From positions 17,470-81,469 of the IMG/VR virus record IMGVR_UViG_3300032297_000368: a DNA stretch of 64,000 bases. The stretch is one strand, 5' to 3'. This DNA is from a virus. The first letter of the stretch is position 1; the number at the start of each line of letters is the position of its first letter. The notes beneath the pieces are model-generated. The model was given only the letters and a program-made list of their open reading frames with translations, was not told the origin of the DNA and did not search any database. The position numbers and the translations under genes are program-made. Positions 25,390 through 32,910 of this stretch are shown here, piece by piece.

Positions 25390-26224
25390 ATTTTGCCTCT
25401 ATAATTTTTTTCCATTCAGGTACACGATCATATTGATGCACTATTACATATTCTTTTCCTTCAGATGTAACAACTTTATCGCCTTCTAATTTAGGAGTTG
25501 CCTCTACTAAGAAAGGTTTGAATTGTTCTATCTTACTAGGATCAGCAGTAGTTCCTAATTGACATGCCCATCCATCTTCTGAAGTCATGTACATACTACT
25601 CTTCAAATAAGGATGTTGTGATATCAATACATTAAATGTAGATTGATCTACAATAGGAATTGGACGATTGATTGATGATAAGAAGATGTTTAATGCTAAA
25701 GACTTCATAGCATAACCACGGCCTGCCAATACACCAACGTTGAATATAACATTGTTCTTGAAGTGATCGTGAATCATAGGACCGAAAGTCTCTAATAGAT
25801 TCTGATTGCCCCATGGTTCATCTTTGTAACGAATGCTTTCAGAAGAGAATACTAAGTCTTCAGATGAACCATCTGGTAGATGTTGTTCTAACCATTCAAC
25901 AGGATTTTTCTGAAAGATAACGTCTTTAACATCAGTGGTAATAACATACCGATAGTCTTGTGATTTTAATGTATTGTAGATGTGAATGAATCTTTCAACG
26001 TGTACCATCAATTGAGATTGATACACTAAGTTTCCATTATCATCTTGTTGAAATGCAATAACACTGAAACCAGCATTACTGACTTGTTGAACTGTTTCTT
26101 TATCACAATTCATAAGAATCAGGACTTTATCGCCTTCAAATCCTGATTTATTAATTGAATTAACCCAATACTTCAGTTTCGACCAATCATAGTTAGTCGA
26201 ACATCCTATAATCAAATCCTTCAT
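25382..26224 (-). CDS. Putative glycosyltransferase
   Basis: 280 residues. MKDLIIGCSTNYDWSKLKYW at the start, YRYVITTDVKDVIFQKNP (about 91-108, with a D-V-K-D metal/sugar-nucleotide-binding type motif) and NVIFNVGVLAGRG suggest a GT-A glycosyltransferase. First gene of the eight-gene glycan block in transcription order. The substrate could be host surface glycan or a phage glycan. Confidence 0.6.
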   Translation of the reverse strand: MKDLIIGCSTNYDWSKLKYWVNSINKSGFEGDKVLILMNCDKETVQQVSNAGFSVIAFQQDDNGNLVYQSQLMVHVERFIHIYNTLKSQDYRYVITTDVKDVIFQKNPVEWLEQHLPDGSSEDLVFSSESIRYKDEPWGNQNLLETFGPMIHDHFKNNVIFNVGVLAGRGYAMKSLALNIFLSSINRPIPIVDQSTFNVLISQHPYLKSSMYMTSEDGWACQLGTTADPSKIEQFKPFLVEATPKLEGDKVVTSEGKEYVIVHQYDRVPEWKKIIEAKYE

Positions 26225-26237
26225 AATAACTCCAATT

Positions 26238-26972
26238 TTAATTTACATATTTTCTAAATCTTTTGATACTTTGACCTGGTGTTCCTTTTATATAGTTATC
26301 TCGTAGCTCTGGTCTTCCATCTTCACCCGCACCAGCCTTAGATACGAACTCTTGTTCTTCTTTAATAGTTCTAATAGAACCATTATGACTTGCTAGATAT
26401 GCTGAAAACTGTACATCTGGAAATTCTTTCTTCATTGCCAACATTGCTGTCAAATTACTCATAGCATCATCAAACAAACGAACTCTACTAAATTTACCAT
26501 ACTTTAAATATTTACGTATGATCTTAACTTTGTTTTCTGCACTAGGGTTATTACCTAGATTACCTGCACGTTCAACATAAACTTTATCCATATCAACACC
26601 GTGTTGCCTGAATGTATCTAGGAACAAATGTTTATTGTCGAAATCGGAACGTGCTGTGATTATTATAACACGACTATTGGATTTATTCGAGACATTTTTT
26701 AAAATACTCTTCAACTTTGCCATCATTCGTGGTATAACTTTTGATTCTTTATTGAACTTCTCAGCATCTCTAAACTGACTGTAATCAAATGATTCGCCAG
26801 CTTTAAGTTTATATGTATTAAACTCTTGATTAGTCAATTCTTTAATGACTTTACCAGATTTAATAACGGCAATCTTTGCTGTTGTTTGGAATAAAGTCTC
26901 ATCAATATCAAATATGGTAAGTCCACCACCTTCTTCGATAGACTCATTTAAAAATTGTGTGAAGTTTTTCAT
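26238..26972 (-). CDS. HAD-superfamily phosphatase with capsid-targeting-like N terminus
   Basis: 244 residues from ATG 26972. The frame stays open to 27008, but 26972 follows the Fe-S carrier stop and yields the N terminus MKNFTQFLNE, like the T4 capsid-targeting peptide (cleavage possible after Glu10). HAD motifs: FDIDETLFQT (Asp22, Asp24), IIITARSDFDN (motif II) and VRLFDDAMSN (motif IV). The C terminus has TPGQSIKRFRKYVN. A nucleotide or polynucleotide phosphatase is possible (T4 Pnkp has a HAD domain), but there is no kinase domain. Possible head-packaged enzyme. Confidence 0.72.
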   Translation of the reverse strand: MKNFTQFLNESIEEGGGLTIFDIDETLFQTTAKIAVIKSGKVIKELTNQEFNTYKLKAGESFDYSQFRDAEKFNKESKVIPRMMAKLKSILKNVSNKSNSRVIIITARSDFDNKHLFLDTFRQHGVDMDKVYVERAGNLGNNPSAENKVKIIRKYLKYGKFSRVRLFDDAMSNLTAMLAMKKEFPDVQFSAYLASHNGSIRTIKEEQEFVSKAGAGEDGRPELRDNYIKGTPGQSIKRFRKYVN

Positions 26973-26977
26973 TTTTA

Positions 26978-27298
26978 TTATACTGTGAATGATGATCCAC
27001 AACCGCAACTTGCTTTTGCGTTTGGATTATTTACTACGAATTGAGAAGATGTCATATCTTTTTTGAAGTCTATGGTTGCTTCATTTAAATATTGCATTGA
27101 TATTGCATCTACTAAAACTTTAATGCCGTGTTGTTCAAATGATAGATCATCTTCTGAAGCCTGTTCTTCAATTGTAAACCCATATTGAAAACCAGAACAA
27201 CCACCACCTTGAACAAATACACGCAATGAACCTGGAGTATCTTCATCTTCTAAAATACTTTTTATTTGTTTTGCTGCCGATTCTGTAATCTGTATCAC
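26978..27298 (-). CDS. A-type Fe-S cluster carrier (IscA/ErpA-like)
   Basis: 106 residues with the three conserved cysteines of HesB/IscA/ErpA proteins: Cys34 in GGGCSGFQYGF and Cys98/Cys100 in SCGCGSSF. A-type carriers receive and hand on Fe-S clusters to apoproteins; viral copies are known in marine phages as auxiliary metabolic genes. Start is GTG at 27298 with GAGAGG five bases upstream; the adjacent ATG in another frame reads straight into a stop. Target proteins in this phage unknown. Confidence 0.9.
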   Translation of the reverse strand: MIQITESAAKQIKSILEDEDTPGSLRVFVQGGGCSGFQYGFTIEEQASEDDLSFEQHGIKVLVDAISMQYLNEATIDFKKDMTSSQFVVNNPNAKASCGCGSSFTV

Positions 27299-27299
27299 A

Positions 27300-27581
27300 T
27301 TAACCTCTCGTTAGATTCAATATCTTTTGTATTTGAGTCTCTAATGTTTCTTTACGGTTTGGCCATTTAATGATTGGTTGATCTGCCGTCTTTAATAATT
27401 TAGTTAAGAAAGGCAATATTAATTTCTCGACTTGTTGTAAACGTTCTTTATATTCTTCTGCCGTTTCTTCTTTCTCGGCAATTACATCTGTATATTCTTC
27501 TTCATCTATTGCTGTGAATCCGAAATCATCATCAGCAAATTCATCAATAATTTTACTTAGGTCAAATTTCTTTTCAGCCAT
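27300..27581 (-). CDS. Small acidic protein, unknown
   Basis: 93 residues. An acidic N-terminal half (IIDEFADDDFGFTAIDEEEY) precedes a helical part (LQQVEKLILPFLTKLLKTA) and a NRKETLETQIQKILNLTRG end. I recall similar small proteins in T4-like marine phages but no function. It abuts both neighbours, so it belongs to the block led by the promoter at 30065. Confidence 0.55.
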   Translation of the reverse strand: MAEKKFDLSKIIDEFADDDFGFTAIDEEEYTDVIAEKEETAEEYKERLQQVEKLILPFLTKLLKTADQPIIKWPNRKETLETQIQKILNLTRG

Positions 27582-28807
27582 TATTTACTCCAATTCTTAG
27601 CAGCATTAAAGTTTGCTTGACTAAACTCTAATCTATCTACAAGTTTTACCGCATTACCTTTAAGTCTATCAACAGCAACAAATCCTTCTGGTGCTGTAAT
27701 TCTATAACCATCGTCTGTACGTATGAATGTACCGATTGAACGAATGGTTTCTAATTTACGTACAATCAATAATTTACAATCAACTAAAAGATTCATCAGT
27801 TCAAAAATCTTTTGTAATTCGCCAGCAGAACCACGGAAGAATCTCATCATCTCATTCTTCTCTGCAATTCTTTTCTTCTTAGTATCATCTCTCTTTGCTG
27901 CTTGTACTTCTTTATTTAACTTCTCTTCAATCCATTTTATCAGTTCAACAGTGTGAGCTCTTGTATTGGTAATCTTCTGCCCTTGGCGTATCTTTGTGTT
28001 GTTGAATGTTTTAATGAAAGTTAGAATAGAATCTACGGAAGATATTCTATTTAACACTATAGAATTAATACTTCTAAATGTTCTACCTGCTTCGGTTAAT
28101 TTACTTGAAAGTATTTTAGTTTCAGTTTCGGTGAATGTTGCAGTACCTGAAGCATCAGTGAATGAAGCATCACGGAACCAAACATCTTTAGTTGTTGATA
28201 GATTACCAATATCGATGTTGAATGATGCCTTCATATCAGACATTGTTTTACCTGTGTATGAGGTATGAAACACTACACCAACATGTGCAGCCATCATTGT
28301 CTTTGCCAGTTTAGAATCTGAAGGCACAGCATAAACAATTGTATTAGGTTGAAACACTATGTACTCTTCACCATCAATTATTTTTGTATCGATATCACCT
28401 TTACTAAACATCATATCACCTTGAAGGATGCCTTTGATGCCTAGTTTAGGTAGATAACGTAATGCCATTTTAAGTTTATTGTTAAGACCTTCAGAAGCAT
28501 GATTGTTATCAATATCTTCTTCTGTATAATTTAATTTAGCATCTTTATTGAATACTGATTTAGTACCAACAAAAAACTTACCGTTTTCTGGATTGGTGCC
28601 AACAAAAATTGCTGGCGCACCGTCCCATTTAGTTGTGATATTAATCTTTGACTGTGCATGACCAGCAAGCATATCACGCAAACTTTGTAAGAAATTTATG
28701 GCACCTCGAGCACCAGCAACTCCGCCATTTAAGACTTCATCTTCTAGATGTTCGAGGTGTAAATTCTTACCTTGTTTATCTTCTGTTAAATATTCTATGA
28801 ATTTCAT
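27581..28807 (-). CDS. DUF6267-like protein, ligase/nucleotidyltransferase-like, capsid-targeting-like N terminus
   Basis: 408 residues. Starts MKFIEYLTED, a capsid-targeting-like peptide with possible cleavage after Glu9. TTKWDGAPAIFVG (about 59-71) contains K-x-D-G, the nucleotidyl-lysine motif of ATP-dependent ligases; GILQGDMMF (about 126) could be motif III; VAVDRLKGNAVKLVDRLEF near the end resembles motifs IV/V. I know such phage proteins as DUF6267 without a function. The ligase-fold reading is my inference. A charged helical part (about 290-330) precedes the end. Confidence 0.65.
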   Translation of the reverse strand: MKFIEYLTEDKQGKNLHLEHLEDEVLNGGVAGARGAINFLQSLRDMLAGHAQSKINITTKWDGAPAIFVGTNPENGKFFVGTKSVFNKDAKLNYTEEDIDNNHASEGLNNKLKMALRYLPKLGIKGILQGDMMFSKGDIDTKIIDGEEYIVFQPNTIVYAVPSDSKLAKTMMAAHVGVVFHTSYTGKTMSDMKASFNIDIGNLSTTKDVWFRDASFTDASGTATFTETETKILSSKLTEAGRTFRSINSIVLNRISSVDSILTFIKTFNNTKIRQGQKITNTRAHTVELIKWIEEKLNKEVQAAKRDDTKKKRIAEKNEMMRFFRGSAGELQKIFELMNLLVDCKLLIVRKLETIRSIGTFIRTDDGYRITAPEGFVAVDRLKGNAVKLVDRLEFSQANFNAAKNWSK

Positions 28808-28809
28808 TT

Positions 28810-30036
28810 TTAGTATATCTTTACAAATGGTCCGTTAGTGTCTCTAAATTCTTTCTTTGCACCATAGTATAATGTTTTCAACCATTCAGCCATTAATCCT
28901 TTCTTCTCGATTAAAGCCCAAGCATATGCCCATCTCATACATGTCAACTTTGATGATAATCTTCCACCAGCATACTTAGAACCCTCCTCTCGAATAGAAT
29001 AATCTAATACATTAGCAAACGAACCAGTAGAAACTATTTTACCTTTATACACAACTTTCATTTCACCAAAATCTATACTCATACGATTGACTTTAAGTTT
29101 AGATAACTCTTTTTGAAAATCAATCCAATATTTTTTAGTTTCTGTTGTCCATTTTCCTACAGGAGGAATATGAGGGTCTTTACCTGCATTAACTGGTCTA
29201 ATTATTCCGAGTTTATTATAATATTTCGAAAAGAACTCATCAATGGCGTCAGCAGAAGCTTTACCAATTTTAGCACCAGCATCTTTTCCTGTAGGAGTTA
29301 AATCGGTCTGAACACCACCTCTAGGAGTTGACATGTTAAAGTTTCTTGTTTGCCAATTAACAATTGTATCGTTCACTTTAAATTGTCCAGCAATTTCTCC
29401 ATTATCTATCTCTGTTGGAGTTTTGTTATTTGTTCCGAAATTTGCATAACACTTCAAGGGGCCAACATTTTCAAATGTTAACTCTTTCTGTTTGCCTTTA
29501 CCCATATTAGATAATTCTAAATCAGCTTTAGCTTTAGTTTTAGAAATAGCTTTAAGTGATACAGGAACTAAATCTTTAGTTTGTATTAATTCTCTCATGT
29601 ACGCATTTAAAGAATAAAGATTGGCCATTTTATCAGGATTTTTAGTGATTGAATCTAATTTTTTTCTTATTACATTTTCTTTTGTTTTTCTAACCATGTA
29701 AATATCAGCAGGATCCCAATTATCTTTTGTTGAAACGCCACATCTTTTTTTAGCAATATCTTCAATGAATGCCATAAAACCATCTCGTTCATCACGAGAA
29801 TAGGAATATCCTTTATTACTATCGCCTAGATAATTTTTTAGAGCAATACATTGTTTAGTGTATGTAGATAACCATATTTCTCTAAGTTTTACGTCTTTAG
29901 CTAATTGAGGATAAACTTGTACGATCTCAGAAAACAACTGAGATTCTGTAGGTGTTTTAACACTTTCAATCCATAATTTGAAAGCAACTTTAGAACCATT
30001 CTCTTGTTTAGCTGTCTCTATCGCATTGCCGGCCAT
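28810..30036 (-). CDS. Phage protein of unknown function
   Basis: 408 residues. The N-terminal half is helical with KDNWDPADIYMVRK (about 103); the C-terminal half has FGEMKVVYKGKIVSTGS and LTCMRWAYAWALIEKKG. I do not recognise a family. It is the first gene after a double promoter (sigma70 and late) at 30065-30098 and has a GGAG ribosome binding site, so it may be expressed both early and late. It lies 2 bases upstream of the ligase-like gene. Confidence 0.6.
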   Translation of the reverse strand: MAGNAIETAKQENGSKVAFKLWIESVKTPTESQLFSEIVQVYPQLAKDVKLREIWLSTYTKQCIALKNYLGDSNKGYSYSRDERDGFMAFIEDIAKKRCGVSTKDNWDPADIYMVRKTKENVIRKKLDSITKNPDKMANLYSLNAYMRELIQTKDLVPVSLKAISKTKAKADLELSNMGKGKQKELTFENVGPLKCYANFGTNNKTPTEIDNGEIAGQFKVNDTIVNWQTRNFNMSTPRGGVQTDLTPTGKDAGAKIGKASADAIDEFFSKYYNKLGIIRPVNAGKDPHIPPVGKWTTETKKYWIDFQKELSKLKVNRMSIDFGEMKVVYKGKIVSTGSFANVLDYSIREEGSKYAGGRLSSKLTCMRWAYAWALIEKKGLMAEWLKTLYYGAKKEFRDTNGPFVKIY

Positions 30037-30064
30037 TTATTACTCCGTTACTTGTTAATAGGAG

Positions 30065-30072
30065 TATTTATA
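30065..30072 (-). promoter_or_regulatory. T4-type late promoter box
   Basis: Minus strand reads TATAAATA, exact match to the T4 late element, 29 bases before the ATG at 30036. It overlaps the -10 box of a sigma70 promoter at 30070-30098. Confidence 0.75.
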
Positions 30073-30098
30073 TTAACACGGCTACCGAATTATGTCAA
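30070..30098 (-). promoter_or_regulatory. Sigma70-type promoter overlapping the late box
   Basis: -35 TTGACA (30093-30098), 17-base spacer, -10 TAATAT (30070-30075). The -35 lies in the last codons of the upstream DruA-like gene. Near-consensus for the host sigma factor, driving the 30036-26238 block early. Confidence 0.62.
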
Positions 30099-31197
30099 TA
30101 TCTTTTCCGCTAGTCCAAACCTCTTGTTCTGTACGTAAACGACCTTCGGTCTTCAGAGTTTCATATCTGTTAATGGCTTTCTTTCTCCACCACTCAATAA
30201 TGTTACTCAAATGAAACTTTTCATAGTTCTCACCAGCCTCTAGTTTAGTGGCTTTTCCATTGACAAAATCGACCATATTTTTGTAACCATAGTCAGATAT
30301 GAAGTATCGTTTCTGTTCGTTCAGATTCTTGGCCTTCTCGATGGTTTCTTTAAATTTTACACCTTCTGGTGTTCCTTTAAGTGCGATACCAACCATCGAA
30401 ACTATTGCATTTGATATTTTCAATTTACGACTAGAAGCATTTAGTGGTGCCAATGGTTCACCAGTAATATTCTCAACATATTCTTTCAGATCAGTATATG
30501 TTTTACCGTGTAACATAGGAAGAAAATCTGAATCTGTTAGACCTTTGTAACGAATAAAAGGTTTCATGCCATCATATTGTGACACTGTTTTTGTAGAACC
30601 ATATAAAGAAGTGGTTTCAAAAAGACAAGTGTTCATTTTATACTTGGCATTTAACATCTCACGAACTTCATGTGATGTACAGATTGCCGCCATAAGTTTA
30701 CCACCTAGATAATTATAACCAAATGGTTGTGAAGGTACAATAACAAAACCCATAGCAGCACACTCATTGAATCTTTTGGCACCACCCTCAGTTTGTGTAA
30801 ACACTGCTCCAAGCATCTCATTACGTGGCTTACAGTTAATCACAGGTGAACCTAGGCGAATAAAACCACACCATTTACCAGTTGTCTTTTCCATAACAGC
30901 AAGTCTTAGGCAACGACCTGGAATACTTGTCATATTAGAATGACTTGATATTATGTTAAGATATAAGTCCCATTGCGATTGTGACAACTCGACCACCTCA
31001 AACTCCATCGACTCTGGAGAGAGACTAAAATCTGAGTATAGGTCTTCTTCTGGTCCCCCAAAAGGAAGCGCAGGAGGTCTATCGGAGAGACTGGCCAATT
31101 TCTGTTCACGCATGTACTCATCAATACGATTGAACTTGTCAAAGTAGTCACTATAAATGTTAGCACAATGTAATGCTTGTTCTTTTGTTAACTTCAT
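30082..31197 (-). CDS. DruA-like (DUF4338-like) protein, copy 1
   Basis: 371 residues. The central part GFVIVPSQPFGYNYLGGKL and TTSLYGSTKTVSQYD are nearly repeated in the protein at 49297-50574, so the two are paralogues. The order of motifs (a GKWCGFIRLGSP strand, RNEM, an N-x-x-x-x-G-F-x-I-V-P strand, then ETTSLYG) resembles the DUF4338 family that includes DruA of the Druantia defence system. DruA biochemistry is not clear to me. Located just after helicase gp41 with a 4-base overlap. Confidence 0.6.
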   Translation of the reverse strand: MKLTKEQALHCANIYSDYFDKFNRIDEYMREQKLASLSDRPPALPFGGPEEDLYSDFSLSPESMEFEVVELSQSQWDLYLNIISSHSNMTSIPGRCLRLAVMEKTTGKWCGFIRLGSPVINCKPRNEMLGAVFTQTEGGAKRFNECAAMGFVIVPSQPFGYNYLGGKLMAAICTSHEVREMLNAKYKMNTCLFETTSLYGSTKTVSQYDGMKPFIRYKGLTDSDFLPMLHGKTYTDLKEYVENITGEPLAPLNASSRKLKISNAIVSMVGIALKGTPEGVKFKETIEKAKNLNEQKRYFISDYGYKNMVDFVNGKATKLEAGENYEKFHLSNIIEWWRKKAINRYETLKTEGRLRTEQEVWTSGKDIDIIR

Positions 31198-32588
31198 ACT
31201 TTAATGTTGTCAAATTTGTTAGTAAAATTACGTTCACGATTACCAAAAGTATTTAAAGGTTTATCTTGACCTGATTCTGAAATATCTTGTTGCGCTGATT
31301 GTTCAGTATCATATAAACGCATCTTTGCTCTATCGATACCAATAACAAAACGTTTGAATGAATTAGGATCAGACCAACGATTCTTTAATTGTTTAACCAT
31401 GATTTGGCCAAGTTGTTCTAACTCTTCAGTACTAATCAAAGCAAACATAAAGTCAGCAGTTGCGGGAAGACCAAAAGATTCAGATGTATCTTCAAGACCT
31501 GGATCGGATGAAGTAAAGCCACTTCTAGTTGTTTGTGTTGCAGATACAACAGGAACATTAAACTCAACAGCAAGACCACGTAATTCTTCTGCAATAGATT
31601 TGATGTATGTGTATGAGTTTACACCTGCACCGTGTTTGATACGAGCAGAGGCACAAATGTTCAAGTAATCAATAAAGATAATTGCAGGTTTAAAATTCTT
31701 CTTCAACAATAACTCTTGCAGTAAACCTCTGAAGTGTAACACAGATGCCGCAGCAGTTGGATATTCTTTGATGATTAGTTTGCCTTGAGTTTTACTTTTC
31801 AATACTTCAAACTTCTTCTCATAACTATCTCTAGGTAGATGTTGCAATTCATCCATAGTGACGTTCAATAGATTAGCATCGATACGTTTTGCAATCTCTT
31901 CTTCAGCCATTTCCATAGAGATATAGAGTACATCATGGCCTTGAGAAATTGCTGCAGCAGCACAGTGACACATGAACAAAGATTTACCAACGCCTGTACC
32001 TGCCAGTGCAATACTCAAAGTCTTTAGTGGCAAACCACCTTTAGATATTTTATTGAAGATATCCAGATCAAATGGTATTCTAGATTCTTTACGATGATAG
32101 AAGTCATAACGAGATTCAGCATCACTGATATAATCATGGCCAACGTTTGAATCAAATGATACTGCAAGAGCATCACTCAATAGTTGTGGTATTTCACCTT
32201 TAGATTTTTTCTGTTGTTTGTCATCAAGAATACCAACAGATTCCATGATGGCATTGTAGATGGCTTTATCTTGGCAAAACTTTTCAGTTTGTGCAATCAG
32301 CCATTGTTCTTCGGAAGGATTATCTTTGTCGTTGAAGATATCACTTAGAAGATTTATACCTTTGCGTACTTCTTCTTCAGTGTATTTGTTGGACTCTGTA
32401 AAGTTAATTACTAGTGCTTCGTGTGTGGGTAGTGTGTTGTATTCATCGCAAAATTTACCAATCTCTTTGAATAGATTTTTTTCAGTTACATCTTCAAAAT
32501 AATCTTGACGTATGAATGGTAATACTTTACGAGTGAAACTCTCGTTGTAAATCAGGTTCTTTAGGATTGTTTGTTCTAGTCTGTTCAT
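31194..32588 (-). CDS. gp41: Replicative DNA helicase (T4 gp41-like)
   Basis: 464 residues, DnaB family. Walker A ALAGTGVGKSLFMC (about 192-205), then VLYISMEMAEEEIAKRID (H1a-type), Walker B IIFIDYLNICAS and VVSATQTTRSG (sensor glutamine). Unwinds the fork ahead of gp43 and binds primase gp61. Size matches T4 gp41 (475). Its start is overlapped by the previous gene by 62 bases. Confidence 0.94.
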   Translation of the reverse strand: MNRLEQTILKNLIYNESFTRKVLPFIRQDYFEDVTEKNLFKEIGKFCDEYNTLPTHEALVINFTESNKYTEEEVRKGINLLSDIFNDKDNPSEEQWLIAQTEKFCQDKAIYNAIMESVGILDDKQQKKSKGEIPQLLSDALAVSFDSNVGHDYISDAESRYDFYHRKESRIPFDLDIFNKISKGGLPLKTLSIALAGTGVGKSLFMCHCAAAAISQGHDVLYISMEMAEEEIAKRIDANLLNVTMDELQHLPRDSYEKKFEVLKSKTQGKLIIKEYPTAAASVLHFRGLLQELLLKKNFKPAIIFIDYLNICASARIKHGAGVNSYTYIKSIAEELRGLAVEFNVPVVSATQTTRSGFTSSDPGLEDTSESFGLPATADFMFALISTEELEQLGQIMVKQLKNRWSDPNSFKRFVIGIDRAKMRLYDTEQSAQQDISESGQDKPLNTFGNRERNFTNKFDNIKV

Positions 32589-32910
32589 TATCTATGATTA
32601 ATTCCGTTAGTAAGTCACCTAGTATTGTAACAAATTCTTGACTATTTTTCAAGTCATCCATATCATGTGTACCTGGATCAATAATATCATATTGAAATTT
32701 TAATTTTGGTGGATATTCTTCTTCGATAAATTTTACATTGAAGTATTGGAATATAACACTAGAAAAAGTACCGCTGGTCAATTCGACAGCGGTACTTTCT
32801 TCATCAGGTAGATATATGAATTCGTAATCTATGAATTCGTTAAACTTCTTCTTCGGCAGTTTCGGCTGGAGTTTCATCTTCTCCAAGAATGCTTTTATAA
32901 GTGATCTCAT
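32527..32910 (-). CDS. Conserved replication-cluster protein, unknown
   Basis: Up to 127 residues. The core (KKFNEFIDYEFIYLPDEEST then KFQYDIIDPG) is a small alpha/beta domain conserved, as I recall, between uvsX and gp41 in T4-like marine phages. Long overlaps: 71 bases with the end of uvsX and 62 with the start of gp41. An alternative ATG at 32877 shortens the first overlap to 38 bases. AAAGAG upstream of 32910 and TTGGAGAAG before 32877 leave the start undecided. Confidence 0.55.
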   Translation of the reverse strand: MRSLIKAFLEKMKLQPKLPKKKFNEFIDYEFIYLPDEESTAVELTSGTFSSVIFQYFNVKFIEEEYPPKLKFQYDIIDPGTHDMDDLKNSQEFVTILGDLLTELIIDNEQTRTNNPKEPDLQREFHS

